A DNA stretch of 64,000 bases, taken from positions 10,564 through 74,563 of the forward strand of contig JAEZYZ010000202.1 in assembly GCA_023418705.1 (NCBI GenBank), given 5' to 3'. The stretch's first letter is position 1. The number at the start of each line of letters is the position of its first letter. Shown here piece after piece: positions 31,290 through 39,622 of this stretch. This DNA comes from Pseudomonadota bacterium (GTDB lineage: Bacteria > Myxococcota_A > Polyangia > Polyangiales > Polyangiaceae). The position numbers were made by a program, and so were the translations under genes. Under the pieces are notes generated by a model. It did not search any database and was not told the DNA's origin. It was given only the letters and a program-made list of their open reading frames with translations.

Positions 31290-31510
31290 CTCCGTCGAAC
31301 CGCCCCAGGCGCGTTCAGCGCATGACGATCGTGAACGGCATCCTGCTGTTCGTCATCTTGATCGTCATCTTGCAGCTCTGGCTGTTGACCGCGACGATGA
31401 ATGGGTTTCTGGGTGGCGACACCGCGGTGGCGATCCCCGCGGCGGGGGCCAGCCTTTTGTGTCTCGCCCTCAACGCCGGGCTCCTCTGGTATCTCTGGCG
31501 GTTGGATTGA
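31286..31510 (+). CDS. Small two-helix membrane protein (DUF6755-like)
   Basis: About 74 residues from a GTG overlapping the Rieske stop (GTGA), or 62 residues from the ATG at 31322. Two hydrophobic helices ([17 protein letters not shown] and [19 protein letters not shown]) flank a short Gly/Asp loop. The [10 protein letters not shown] and LGGD stretch resembles the family I recall as DUF6755. It is likely a small accessory subunit that stabilises the Rieske/cytochrome assembly. The start choice is uncertain. Confidence 0.65.
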   Translation: MTPSNRPRRVQRMTIVNGILLFVILIVILQLWLLTATMNGFLGGDTAVAIPAAGASLLCLALNAGLLWYLWRLD

Positions 31511-31511
31511 G

Positions 31512-32579
31512 ATGCAGGCCCCGCCCGACGGCCGCCTGGCGCGCCGGCTAGCGGACGGCATCCAGCAGCTTTTCCCCGGCTACTTCGCGCTGGTGATGGC
31601 GACCGGCATCGTGTCGGTCGCCGCCCAGATGAGCGACATGCGGCTCCTGGCCGAGGTGTTGCTCGGCATCAACCTGGTCGCCTACGGGACGCTGTCGCTG
31701 CTGCTGCTCGCGCGCGTGTTCTCGTACTTCGGCAGCGTGGTCGACGACTTCCGCGATCATGGTCGCGGTCCCGGGTTCTTCACGGTCGTCGCCGGGACCT
31801 GCGTGCTCGGCAGCCAGCTGTTCCTCGTGGCCGGGCAGCGCGCCGCGGCGATGGCGCTGTGGGTGACGGGGATTTTCTTGTGGGTGCTGGTGATGTACGC
31901 CTTTTTCGCGGCCACCATCGTCCGCGAGCAGAAGCCGACGCTCGAGGCCGGGATCAACGGCGCCTGGTTGATCGCCATCGTCGCCACCCAGGCCGTCTCC
32001 GTGCTGGGATCGCTGCTGGCGCCCGGGATGGGTGCGGCGCAACCCGCCGTCTTCTTCTTCACGCTCTGCATGTACCTGCTCGGCGCGATGCTCTACCTCA
32101 CCATCATCACGCTGATCTTCTATCGCTTCACGTTCTTGGAGATGACCATCGATCGTCTGACGCCCCCTTACTGGATCAACATGGGCGCCGTGGCGATCAC
32201 CACCCTGGCCGGATCCACGCTGTTGATCGTGGGCGAGGCCTGGGAGTTTTTGGCACAAATCCGGCCGTTCCTCCTCGGCTTCACCCTCTTCTTCTGGGCC
32301 GCCGCGACCTGGTGGATCCCGCTGCTTTTGATCCTGGGCTTCTGGCGCCACGGGGTGAAGCGCTACCCGCTCTGCTACGACCCCCAGTATTGGGGCATGG
32401 TGTTCCCCTTGGGCATGTACACGGTGTGCACGGCACGCCTCGCGCGCGCCACCGAGCTCGGCTTCCTGCTCGTGATCCCGCGCTACTTCGTCTACCTGGC
32501 GCTGCTCGCCTGGCTCGTCACGTTCGCGGCGATGTCGCGGTCTCTGCTGAAGCAGCTGCGCCCGGAGCGCGGCTCATGA
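31512..32579 (+). CDS. TDT/SLAC1-family anion transporter
   Basis: Integral membrane protein of 355 residues with about ten transmembrane segments, of the tellurite-resistance/dicarboxylate transporter group related to TehA and the plant anion channel SLAC1. It begins one base after the stop of the previous gene and ends the operon. Members move monovalent anions or dicarboxylates. Next to a molybdoenzyme the cargo may be nitrate, nitrite or formate; this is inference from context. It is convergent with alr, whose end lies 44 nt away. Confidence 0.85.
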   Translation: MQAPPDGRLARRLADGIQQLFPGYFALVMATGIVSVAAQMSDMRLLAEVLLGINLVAYGTLSLLLLARVFSYFGSVVDDFRDHGRGPGFFTVVAGTCVLGSQLFLVAGQRAAAMALWVTGIFLWVLVMYAFFAATIVREQKPTLEAGINGAWLIAIVATQAVSVLGSLLAPGMGAAQPAVFFFTLCMYLLGAMLYLTIITLIFYRFTFLEMTIDRLTPPYWINMGAVAITTLAGSTLLIVGEAWEFLAQIRPFLLGFTLFFWAAATWWIPLLLILGFWRHGVKRYPLCYDPQYWGMVFPLGMYTVCTARLARATELGFLLVIPRYFVYLALLAWLVTFAAMSRSLLKQLRPERGS

Positions 32580-32613
32580 GCCGCTGAGCCGTCCCGTGTC
32601 CGTGTGCTGGCGC

Positions 32614-32636
32614 CCGCGAGCGTTCAGGGCTCGCGG
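32614..32636. terminator. Hairpin between convergent TDT transporter and alr genes
   Basis: CCGCGAGC / GCTCGCGG arms (32614-32621 and 32629-32636) with a 7-nt loop. It includes the alr stop codon and lies 35 nt after the transporter stop. There is no T-tract. It could act as a two-way transcription end or an mRNA stabiliser. Confidence 0.4.
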
Positions 32637-33844
32637 TAAAAGCGCGGGACGCGGCGGGAGATGTTGGTCACCACCTCCCACGGAATGGTGCCGAGCAGCG
32701 CCGCGAGCTCGGCGGCGGAGATCGTGTCTTGGCCGTGCGGCCCCTTTTGCGTGCCGAGGATCACGCACTCGTCGCCGACGCCGGCCCCGGCGATGTCGGT
32801 GACGTCCACCATCGTCATGTCCATGCTGACCACGCCCACGATCGGAGCGCGCCGGCCGCGGACCAGCACGCATCCCCGCCCCGACAGCGCGCGCTCGAAA
32901 CCGTCGGCATAGCCGATCGGCAAGGTCGCGATGCGGCTCGGGCGAGCGGCTCGCCAGGTCGCGCCGTAACCCACGGGGGTCCCCGCGGCGACGTCGCGCA
33001 CGGAGATGATCTCGCTGCGCACGCGCATCACGGCGCGCAGCTCCGGGGCCATGCCCGCGTGCGGCTCGATGCCGAACAGGGCGATGCCGGGCCGCACCAG
33101 CTCGAAGCGAGCCTCGGGCATGGCGAGCGTGGCTGCGCTGTTGGCGGCGTGGCGAAGCCGGGGCCGCACGCCGGCCCGGTGCAGCTCGGCTTCGGCCTCG
33201 TGAAAGAGCGCCAGGGGCCCTGCGACCGCGGCAGGGTCGCCGCTGTCGGCGCACGCGAAGTGGGTCATCAAGCCGTCGACGCGCACCTCCGGTCGACCGA
33301 CGAGGGCGGCGGCCAGCGCCGGGACGTCCTTCGGGAGCACACCGAGACGGCTCATCCCCGTGTCGACCTTGACGTGGACGCCGATGGGCTCGGACCCGGT
33401 GTAGCGGACCTCCTCGGCCAGGGCCTCGACGTGGCCAGCGTCCCAGATCACCGGCGTCAGCTCGTGGCGCAAGAGCTCGCCCCAGGCGCGCCCGTAGTAG
33501 CCGCCCATGACCAAAATGGGGCAGCGAATGCCGGCTTGCCTGAGCTCGATGCCCTCCTCGAGGAGCGCGACGCAGAGCCCTTGGGCCCCGGCCCGCTCCA
33601 GCGTGCGGGCCACCGCCTTCGACCCATGCCCGTAGCCGTCTGCCTTGAGCACGGCCCAGACCTCTGCCCCGGCGGAGGCCTTCTGCAGATACCGGAGGTT
33701 GTGCCGCAGGCTCGCCAGGTTGATTTCAGCGCGGGTGGGTCGGATCGTGTCCGACGGGAGCGCCCGCTGCGGCCTGAGCACGCGGGGCAATGGCGTCGCC
33801 AAAGGCGACGTGGTGGATAAAAGCCCCGAATACGGCACCGTCAT
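32624..33844 (-). CDS. alr: Alanine racemase
   Basis: PLP enzyme of 406 residues that interconverts L- and D-alanine for peptidoglycan. The PLP Lys is K67 in AVLKADGYGHG and the opposing catalytic Tyr is about Y293 in VGYGATW. The C-terminal domain has SMDMTMVDVTD. The N-terminus has a roughly 30-residue extension before the barrel begins. It stands alone; the 238 bp upstream hold no recognisable gene. The length is slightly above the usual 360-380, because of that extension. Confidence 0.96.
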   Translation of the reverse strand: MTVPYSGLLSTTSPLATPLPRVLRPQRALPSDTIRPTRAEINLASLRHNLRYLQKASAGAEVWAVLKADGYGHGSKAVARTLERAGAQGLCVALLEEGIELRQAGIRCPILVMGGYYGRAWGELLRHELTPVIWDAGHVEALAEEVRYTGSEPIGVHVKVDTGMSRLGVLPKDVPALAAALVGRPEVRVDGLMTHFACADSGDPAAVAGPLALFHEAEAELHRAGVRPRLRHAANSAATLAMPEARFELVRPGIALFGIEPHAGMAPELRAVMRVRSEIISVRDVAAGTPVGYGATWRAARPSRIATLPIGYADGFERALSGRGCVLVRGRRAPIVGVVSMDMTMVDVTDIAGAGVGDECVILGTQKGPHGQDTISAAELAALLGTIPWEVVTNISRRVPRFYREP

Positions 33845-34082
33845 GCTTCCCTGCTCGAGTACTCCCGCCCAGGCCCATCAGTCAAGATTGCCGCTCCCTG
33901 GGGTCAGTCCGGCCCCGTCTCGAGATCGCCGCAGGTATCCCGCTTCCTTATCTGCGGAGCCGCTAGCGATGGCCGACGAGCCGCTTCCAAGGATTGACGC
34001 CCTCGCAGGACCGGGTGGCCGGTTTACGAATCTATCCATGGCTGGACGGCAGCGGACCGTGCGCCTTTGCCGGACGATCCGC

Positions 34083-34691
34083 CTAGCGAATGCAACGCCG
34101 CAGGCAGGCTTTGTAGTCCGGCTCGCAGGCCTTGCAGCGACGGGTTCCGGCGAGGCCGGCGTCGGGGCCGCACGGCCCGCTGCAGTCCGCCCACGCGGTG
34201 CGACATTTTTCGGCGCACTCCCAACCTGGGGGCTTCGGCAGCGGCGCTTTCGGCGCCGGCTCGGGAGCTGGGCCGGCGTCGATCACAGGCTGGGTGCGGG
34301 CGAGCGCCGGGGGCGGCGCGTGGAGGCTCGTCGGTGCCGGCGCTGGATCATCGGCGGGCGCGACCACCTCGGCCCCATCGACGCCGGCTTCCAGAGCGAG
34401 CGTCATCCCGACCTCTCCGGCGGCGATCTGGCGAGCCCGGCGCCGGGCGTACTCCAACCGATCGCGGGTCTGTCCGTAGGTGTAGCGCTGCTCCCAATCC
34501 TGCCAGCACGCCTGGCGGTGAGACGCGGCGATCTTCGGATCCAGATCCAACCGGTAGCAGTGCTCGAACCGGACGTTGCCCTCGTGAATGGACTGCACGC
34601 TCGCACCACAGCCAGGGGCGAGCGCGACGACGGCCGCCGGCGCCCCGAGCGCGGCGAAGCCCAAAAGCAGCGCTTGCCTCGAGGGGATCAC
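34083..34691 (-). CDS. Exported Cys-rich protein with C-terminal eight-Cys module
   Basis: Exported protein of 202 residues from a GTG start. Residues 1-28 form a signal sequence ending in ALAPGC, possibly but weakly a lipobox. The middle (about 100-155) is a Pro/Ala linker. The last 45 residues hold eight Cys: CX3C-X6-CX3C-X11-CX2C-X6-CX3C (C159 to C200). The regular spacing suggests a disulfide-stapled helical hairpin or a metal site. I do not recognise a family. It is divergent from the riboflavin genes. Confidence 0.7.
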   Translation of the reverse strand: MIPSRQALLLGFAALGAPAAVVALAPGCGASVQSIHEGNVRFEHCYRLDLDPKIAASHRQACWQDWEQRYTYGQTRDRLEYARRRARQIAAGEVGMTLALEAGVDGAEVVAPADDPAPAPTSLHAPPPALARTQPVIDAGPAPEPAPKAPLPKPPGWECAEKCRTAWADCSGPCGPDAGLAGTRRCKACEPDYKACLRRCIR

Positions 34692-34869
34692 CTAAAGCAC
34701 CGATCGGTTTGCCCGCGGCGCAGGGCCGAGAGGCCGCGGGTCTGTTCGACTCTCGTGCATCTTTGGGGCGGGAGCCGCTCGAAAGGGGTCCCCAGCCAGC
34801 AGACTGGCGGTTTTTCGGAGGGCCTGCAAGGCTTGGCGCAGACGGTTACCTGGTCCTACGGTGTCGCCA

Positions 34870-35517
34870 ATGTTTTCGGGATTGGTCCAAGGCGTCGGTC
34901 GAGTGCGGTGGCGGCGGCCGAGCGGACCGGGAAGCCGGCTCCGCATCGACTACGGCTTCGAAGCGCTCGAGCTCGGGGAGTCGATCGCCGTCAACGGCGC
35001 CTGCCTGACGGCGGTGGCGATCGACCGAGATGGCTTCGAGGCCGACGTCTCGCGTGAAACGGCGGAGCGGACGAACCTCGGCCGGATCGCCGAAGGCGGC
35101 CGCGTCAATCTCGAGCGCTCCCTCAAGCTCGGCGATCGCCTCGGCGGCCACCTGGTCAGCGGTCACGTCGACGCGCTGGCAGAGGTGGGTGGCGTCCGCG
35201 AGGTGGGCGACGCCTGGCAGGTGAACGTCACCGCCCCGGCGGCGACCCTCCCTTTCTTGGCGCCCAAAGGGTCGGTGACGCTGGATGGCGTCTCGCTGAC
35301 GGTCAACGCCGTCCACCCCTCCGGCGTCGAGGTGATGCTGATCCCCCACACCCGCCAGGTGACCACGTTGGGCGATCTTCGGGTCGGCTCCCTTTTGAAC
35401 CTGGAGGTCGACCTGCTGGCGCGCTACGTGGTGCGCTACCTCGAAGCCCAGCACCCCGCCGAGGCGGGGCTCCGAGCGGCCCTGCGCCGCTCCGGCTTCG
35501 TGGACCCCGAACCATGA
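34870..35517 (+). CDS. ribE: Riboflavin synthase alpha chain
   Basis: Lumazine-dismutating riboflavin synthase of 215 residues with two tandem beta-barrel repeats: MFSGLVQGVG and ESIAVNGACLT in the first, and a second repeat with GSVTLDGVSLTV. LGGHLVSGHVD is the conserved junction motif. ATG 34870 begins on the invariant MFSG; a GTG three codons earlier is possible. It is the first gene of ribE-ribBA-ribH-nusB and overlaps ribBA by 4 nt. No FMN riboswitch was recognised upstream. Confidence 0.95.
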   Translation: MFSGLVQGVGRVRWRRPSGPGSRLRIDYGFEALELGESIAVNGACLTAVAIDRDGFEADVSRETAERTNLGRIAEGGRVNLERSLKLGDRLGGHLVSGHVDALAEVGGVREVGDAWQVNVTAPAATLPFLAPKGSVTLDGVSLTVNAVHPSGVEVMLIPHTRQVTTLGDLRVGSLLNLEVDLLARYVVRYLEAQHPAEAGLRAALRRSGFVDPEP

Positions 35518-36743
35518 CCCCCCGCTCCCGCCCGCTAGCCACCCCCGTGCCTCGCCTGGACATCGATCCCGAACACCTCGGCCGCGTGCAGACCGCCATC
35601 GAAGACATCGCCGCCGGCAAGATGGTGATCTTGGTCGACGACGAGGATCGCGAGAACGAGGGCGATTTGTGCATGGCGGCCGAACACGTCTCCGCCGACG
35701 CCATCAACTTCATGGCCACGCACGGCCGCGGGCTCATTTGCGTCACCCTCACCGAAGAGCAGGTGGAGCGGCTCGAGCTGCCGATGATGACCCTGCCCCA
35801 ACGGGGCGGGCCGCCGCTCGGCACCGCGTTCACGGTCAGCATCGAAGCGCGCCAGGGCGTGACGACCGGCATCAGCGCCGCCGATCGCGCGCACACCATC
35901 CGCGTGGCGGCCCGGCCCGATGCCAAGCCCGAGGACATCGTCGTGCCCGGCCACGTGTTGCCGCTCAAGGCCCGGGCGGGAGGCGTGCTGGTGCGCGCCG
36001 GGCAGACGGAGGGCTCTGTCGACCTGGCGCGCCTGGCCGGCCTGAGCCCGGCCGGCGTGATCTGCGAGATCATGAACGAAGACGGCACGATGGCCCGAAT
36101 GCCGGACCTGGAGCGGTTCGCCGAGAGACATCAGCTGCGCATCGTCACGATCGCGGACCTGATCAGCTACCGGCTCCAGACCGAGCGGCTCGTCCGCTGC
36201 GTGGAGCGAGGGCCCCTCTTGCTCGACAGGACCGGCACCCGCTGGGAGGCGCTGGTCTACGAGGTGGGCATCGATCAACGCCAGATCCTCGCGCTGGTCA
36301 AAGGGCAACCGCAGCCGGATCAGGCGGTGCTTTGCCGGATGCACAGCGGCTCGACGCTGGCCGACACGTTCAGCTCGACCTTGAGCGAAGGCGGGCGCAA
36401 CCTCGACGAGGCCCTGGAGATCATCGAGCGCGCCGGCTGCGGCGTGGTGGTGTACCTGCCGTCGACCCGAAATTTGCGGCAAGAGCTCGGGGCGCTGACC
36501 GCGTCGATCACGTCGGAGGGCAAGCCGCCCTCGGCGGCGCCGAGCCGGCCCCACGGTGGTATCCTCCGGGAGTACGGGCTCGGGGCGCAGGTGCTGCGCG
36601 AGCTCGGTTTGTGCAAGATCCGCCTCTTGACCAACAACCCGCGCAAGATCGCCGGGATCCACGGCTATGGGCTGGAAGTCGTGGAGAGCGTGCCCTTGGT
36701 GTCGATGACGCAGCCCCCGCCCGCCCGATCGGAAATTCCATGA
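35514..36743 (+). CDS. ribB: RibB with degenerate GTP cyclohydrolase II domain (RibBX-like)
   Basis: 409 residues. The N-terminal DHBP synthase is intact (DDEDRENEGDL at 42-52, HVLPLKARAGGVLVRAGQTE at 147-166). The C-terminal half has the GTP cyclohydrolase II fold but lacks its chemistry: the zinc signature CLTGDVFxSxRCDCG is replaced by a stretch around residues 277-294 with no Cys (STLADTF, then TLSEGG), and the QEGRGIG loop is replaced by STRNLRQE. The nucleotide-end motif YGLGAQVLRELG and TNNPRKIAGIHGYGLEV remain. This matches the RibBX hybrids known from other proteobacteria. GTP cyclohydrolase must come from another gene. It overlaps ribH by ATGA. Confidence 0.92.
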   Translation: MTPRSRPLATPVPRLDIDPEHLGRVQTAIEDIAAGKMVILVDDEDRENEGDLCMAAEHVSADAINFMATHGRGLICVTLTEEQVERLELPMMTLPQRGGPPLGTAFTVSIEARQGVTTGISAADRAHTIRVAARPDAKPEDIVVPGHVLPLKARAGGVLVRAGQTEGSVDLARLAGLSPAGVICEIMNEDGTMARMPDLERFAERHQLRIVTIADLISYRLQTERLVRCVERGPLLLDRTGTRWEALVYEVGIDQRQILALVKGQPQPDQAVLCRMHSGSTLADTFSSTLSEGGRNLDEALEIIERAGCGVVVYLPSTRNLRQELGALTASITSEGKPPSAAPSRPHGGILREYGLGAQVLRELGLCKIRLLTNNPRKIAGIHGYGLEVVESVPLVSMTQPPPARSEIP

Positions 36744-37246
36744 CATCCCCCACGTCTTCTTCGTCTCTTCGCAGCTTCGAAGGCAGCCTCGTGCCGCCCG
36801 GCGATGCGCGGTTTGCCATCGTCGCCGGTCGCTTCAACGCCTTCATCGTCGAGCGGCTGGTGGAAGGAGCGCTCGATGCGCTGCGCCGCCACGGGGTGGG
36901 CGACGACCGCATCACCGTGGTGCGCGTGCCCGGCTCCTGGGAGCTGCCGCTCGTGTGCCAGCGGCTGGCGAAGAGCGGGCAGTTTGCCGCCCTGGTCGCG
37001 GTGAGCGCCGTCATCCGCGGAGCGACCTCGCACTACGAGCACGTGGCCGGCGAGGTGTCCAAGGGCGTGGCCACGGTGTCGATGGCGACCGGCGTCCCCA
37101 TCGGCTTCGGCGTCTTGACCACCGACAGCATCGAGCAGGCGGTCGAGCGAGCCGGCACGAAGGCCGGCAACAAGGGCTTCGACGCGGCCATGGCCGCGGT
37201 CGAGATGGTCACCCTAGGTCGCGCGCTCGGCGACGCCGGGCTCTGA
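36740..37246 (+). CDS. ribH: 6,7-dimethyl-8-ribityllumazine synthase
   Basis: Lumazine synthase of 168 residues that condenses the ribityl-uracil with the C4 sugar made by RibB. Motifs are VAGRFNAFIVERLV, VPGSWELPLVC, AVIRGATSHYEHVAGE and the catalytic-loop VLTTDSIEQA. The start overlaps the ribB stop (ATGA). It is the usual length, with a short Ser-rich N-terminal extension. nusB follows 13 nt later, the common ribH-nusB order. Confidence 0.96.
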   Translation: MTSPTSSSSLRSFEGSLVPPGDARFAIVAGRFNAFIVERLVEGALDALRRHGVGDDRITVVRVPGSWELPLVCQRLAKSGQFAALVAVSAVIRGATSHYEHVAGEVSKGVATVSMATGVPIGFGVLTTDSIEQAVERAGTKAGNKGFDAAMAAVEMVTLGRALGDAGL

Positions 37247-37259
37247 GCAGGATATCGAA

Positions 37260-37739
37260 ATGGGTGCTCGCACTACCGCGCGCGAAGCGGCGCTGCAGAT
37301 GTTGTTCGCGCTGGAGGTCTCCGGCGCGCCCGTAGAGCAGGTGATCCGGGAATTTTGGCGCGAGCTGCCCGGCGACGCCGAAGGGCGCCCCTACGCCGAC
37401 GAGCTGGTGCGCGGCGTGGCCGAACGGCTCGCGGACGTGGACGCGCGCATTTCCTCGGCGAGCGAACATTGGCGCCTCGAGCGCATGGCCAGGGTGGACC
37501 GCAACCTGTTGCGCCTGGGGTCGTTCGAGCTCATGGAGCGCCGCGACGTCCCCCGGGCCGTCATCCTGGACGAGGCCGTCGAGCTCGCGAAGCGCTTCGG
37601 CACGGAGGAGAGCGGCAAGTTCGTCAATGGGGTGCTCGATCGCGTCGCCGACGACTGCGGGCGGTTCGACGAAGGGACGAGCGAGGGCGACGGCGATCGA
37701 GGGGCGCCTCGAGACGGTGGCGCCGCCGGCGAGGGTTGA
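37260..37739 (+). CDS. nusB: Transcription antitermination factor NusB
   Basis: NusB of 159 residues. It binds boxA with NusE (S10) in rRNA antitermination. Characteristic features are ARTTAREAALQMLFALE at the N-terminus, VDRNLLRLGSFEL and AVILDEAVELAKRFGTEESGKFVNGVLD. An acidic Gly-rich C-terminal tail of about 25 residues is added. It is in the riboflavin operon, a very common arrangement, with no gap to speak of before the next gene. Confidence 0.95.
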   Translation: MGARTTAREAALQMLFALEVSGAPVEQVIREFWRELPGDAEGRPYADELVRGVAERLADVDARISSASEHWRLERMARVDRNLLRLGSFELMERRDVPRAVILDEAVELAKRFGTEESGKFVNGVLDRVADDCGRFDEGTSEGDGDRGAPRDGGAAGEG

Positions 37740-37742
37740 GAC

Positions 37743-38261
37743 GTGGACCTCCGCTTCATCCAGCCCGACTTGCGACGGCTCGACCTGTCCGGCACCGAGG
37801 TGCTGGTGGCCCCGCTGACGCGCGATGAGCGGCCGCCGCGCGGGCTCGCAGGCTTGATCGACTGGCGGCTCGCCGGGCGGGTCTCGGCCCTGCTGCTCGA
37901 CGGCTTCGCCAGCGGCGAGCTCGGCGAAGTCTTGCTGGTCCCGGGCAAGCCCAAGCTCCCGTTCGAAAAGCTCGTGTTCTTCGGGATCGGGTCTTCGAGC
38001 GCGTTCGGTGAGCCGGTGTTCCGCGCGATCGTCGAGAAGATGCTGCGCACCCTCGAGGGCCTGTGCGCGCGCACCGCCGTCGTCCAGCTCCCCGGACGCC
38101 ACTTCGATGCCATCGCTCCGGAGCGCGCCGCCGACATCCTGCTCGAGTGCGCCGGCGGCCGGCAGGAGCACGACGTCTGGACCTTGGTCGAACCCCAAGA
38201 AGCCCAGCGCGCCATCACCGCCCACATGGTCCAGGAGCGGCGGCGGATTCGGAGCCTGTGA
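37743..38261 (+). CDS. Orphan M17 leucyl-aminopeptidase N-terminal domain protein
   Basis: 172 residues from a GTG start, 3 nt after nusB. It resembles only the N-terminal (Peptidase_M17_N) domain of leucyl aminopeptidases: RGLAGLIDWRLAGRVS, LLVPGKPKLPFEKLVFFGIG and RAADILLECAG. The catalytic peptidase domain is absent and no peptidase follows, so it cannot be an active M17 enzyme. Such macro-like domains can bind DNA or nucleotides, as in the PepA/XerA-type accessory role. The function here is unknown; it may be regulatory. Confidence 0.7.
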   Translation: MDLRFIQPDLRRLDLSGTEVLVAPLTRDERPPRGLAGLIDWRLAGRVSALLLDGFASGELGEVLLVPGKPKLPFEKLVFFGIGSSSAFGEPVFRAIVEKMLRTLEGLCARTAVVQLPGRHFDAIAPERAADILLECAGGRQEHDVWTLVEPQEAQRAITAHMVQERRRIRSL

Positions 38262-38263
38262 GC

Positions 38264-38611
38264 TCAGCGGGCTTCGGCGACCAGCCCGTCCACCTTCGCC
38301 GCACAGATGAAATCGTTGTCGCTCAGGCCGCCGATGGCGTGGGTCGAGTAGCGCACGCGGCAGCGGTTGTAAGAGACTTCGAGATCGGGGTGGTGGTCTT
38401 CGCTGTGCGCGATGTAGGCGACGGCGTTCACGAAGGCCATGGTCTGGTAGTAGTCGGGGAACCGAAGCTCGCGCACGATGGCACCGCCGCCTTCGACGAG
38501 CGACCAACCGTCGAGCGCGCCGAGGTGTTCGCGGATCTGATCCGCGGACAGCTTGGGGGTGTTCGGCGTGCACGCGGTGCAGCGGCGGCTCCGGAGGTCG
38601 ATGGCGCGCAT
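38264..38611 (-). CDS. phhB: Pterin-4a-carbinolamine dehydratase
   Basis: 4a-hydroxytetrahydrobiopterin dehydratase of 115 residues. The signature HSEDHHPDLEVSYNRCRVRY continues to THAIGGLSDNDFICAAKVD. It recycles tetrahydrobiopterin or acts as a DCoH-like accessory protein. No phenylalanine hydroxylase is adjacent. It is convergent with the M17-like gene (2 nt between stops) and 12 nt downstream of the exonuclease gene on the same strand. Confidence 0.93.
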   Translation of the reverse strand: MRAIDLRSRRCTACTPNTPKLSADQIREHLGALDGWSLVEGGGAIVRELRFPDYYQTMAFVNAVAYIAHSEDHHPDLEVSYNRCRVRYSTHAIGGLSDNDFICAAKVDGLVAEAR

Positions 38612-38623
38612 GGGCGTCTATCT

Positions 38624-39343
38624 TCAGTCCGCTGACTCTTGAAGCAATAGCCGGCGCCGGTCGAGGCCGGCGCTGACCTGGGCCAGGCGAGGGTCGGCCT
38701 CGATGGCGGCGATCAGGTCGGTCATGGCGGCCACGTACGCGGCGGGCTCGAGCTCACCGCGCAGCAGCTGGACCCGCAAAAAGACGCCGGCCGTCTGGGC
38801 CACGTCGCAGAGACAGTAGTCCTTGACCTCTTGCAGCTTGCCCGCATGGACCAGGGGCCCGACGTCCTTGCCGTCGACGCCGACCTTGCCAGGCATGCCA
38901 CAGAGCTTGGCGACCACGTCCAGCCGCGAGGGCTTGGCGGCCCCGAAATCCGCAACGTAATCCATTAGATCCAGGTGCCCGTCGGGTGAGAAGCGGTAGC
39001 GCACGTCGCGTGCCGAGTAGTAGTGCCGGAGCGGGATGCCGTGGCGCAAGCAGCGGGTGGCGATCACCGGCATGTCGAAGCCGCGTCCGTTGTAGCTGAC
39101 CAGGCAGGGGCGCTTCTCGTCCAGCAACCTGGCGAAATCCTGAAGCATTTCTCGTTCGCCCTTGCCGTCGCCGATGATGCCGATGCGGCGCGGCTGGTAG
39201 TCGCCGGTGAACCACAGGCCGCCGATCACCACGACCTTGTGGTGAGGAGGGGCCGGCAGGCGGTCGGTATCGGCGCCCTCGGCCAGCGGAAGGGCCGGAT
39301 CGAGCACCGTCTCGATGTCGAGCACCAGGAAGGACTTGGCCAC
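38624..39343 (-). CDS. Predicted DEDD 3'-5' exonuclease (PolB-like)
   Basis: 239 residues, of the predicted 3'-5' exonuclease family related to the proofreading domain of family B polymerases. The DEDD ligands are in LDIETV, SYNGRGFDMP and CDVAQTAG. It has no polymerase domain. The role may be DNA repair or RNA turnover. It is divergent from the RNase E/G gene, sharing a 279-bp region with it. A weak sigma-54-like site upstream was considered and rejected. Confidence 0.85.
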   Translation of the reverse strand: MAKSFLVLDIETVLDPALPLAEGADTDRLPAPPHHKVVVIGGLWFTGDYQPRRIGIIGDGKGEREMLQDFARLLDEKRPCLVSYNGRGFDMPVIATRCLRHGIPLRHYYSARDVRYRFSPDGHLDLMDYVADFGAAKPSRLDVVAKLCGMPGKVGVDGKDVGPLVHAGKLQEVKDYCLCDVAQTAGVFLRVQLLRGELEPAAYVAAMTDLIAAIEADPRLAQVSAGLDRRRLLLQESAD

Positions 39344-39622
39344 GGGCCCGGAGCATTGACTCCCGAGCGTCGACGGTCAATCACCCGCCGCTCGCATTCG
39401 CCACTTGGCCCCCGACCCCGACCCCGCGTATGCTGCCGGTCGGGCGCGCCGCAGGGAGCAAGCCGACTTTTATTGGCTATTTTCGAGCACTTGACAGTAC
39501 GACCCGGGTCATGCTGACGTCGTGCCAAAGGTGGCCGGCAGCTTGGCTGATGGTTGGTCCTGCTCGGGCGACAGTCGCCCTCTCGGAGCTTGTGACCCCG
39601 GCGGCAGTGGCCGCCAACCGCC

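Noticed and set aside
34692..34869. Possible FMN riboswitch before ribE
   Set aside because: The conserved RFN core sequences could not be found in this 178-bp stretch.
39512..39527. Sigma-54-like TGGCACG-N4-CAGCA upstream of the exonuclease
   Set aside because: The -12 element matches poorly (3/5) and the leader would be about 170 nt. It is weaker than the two reported sites.
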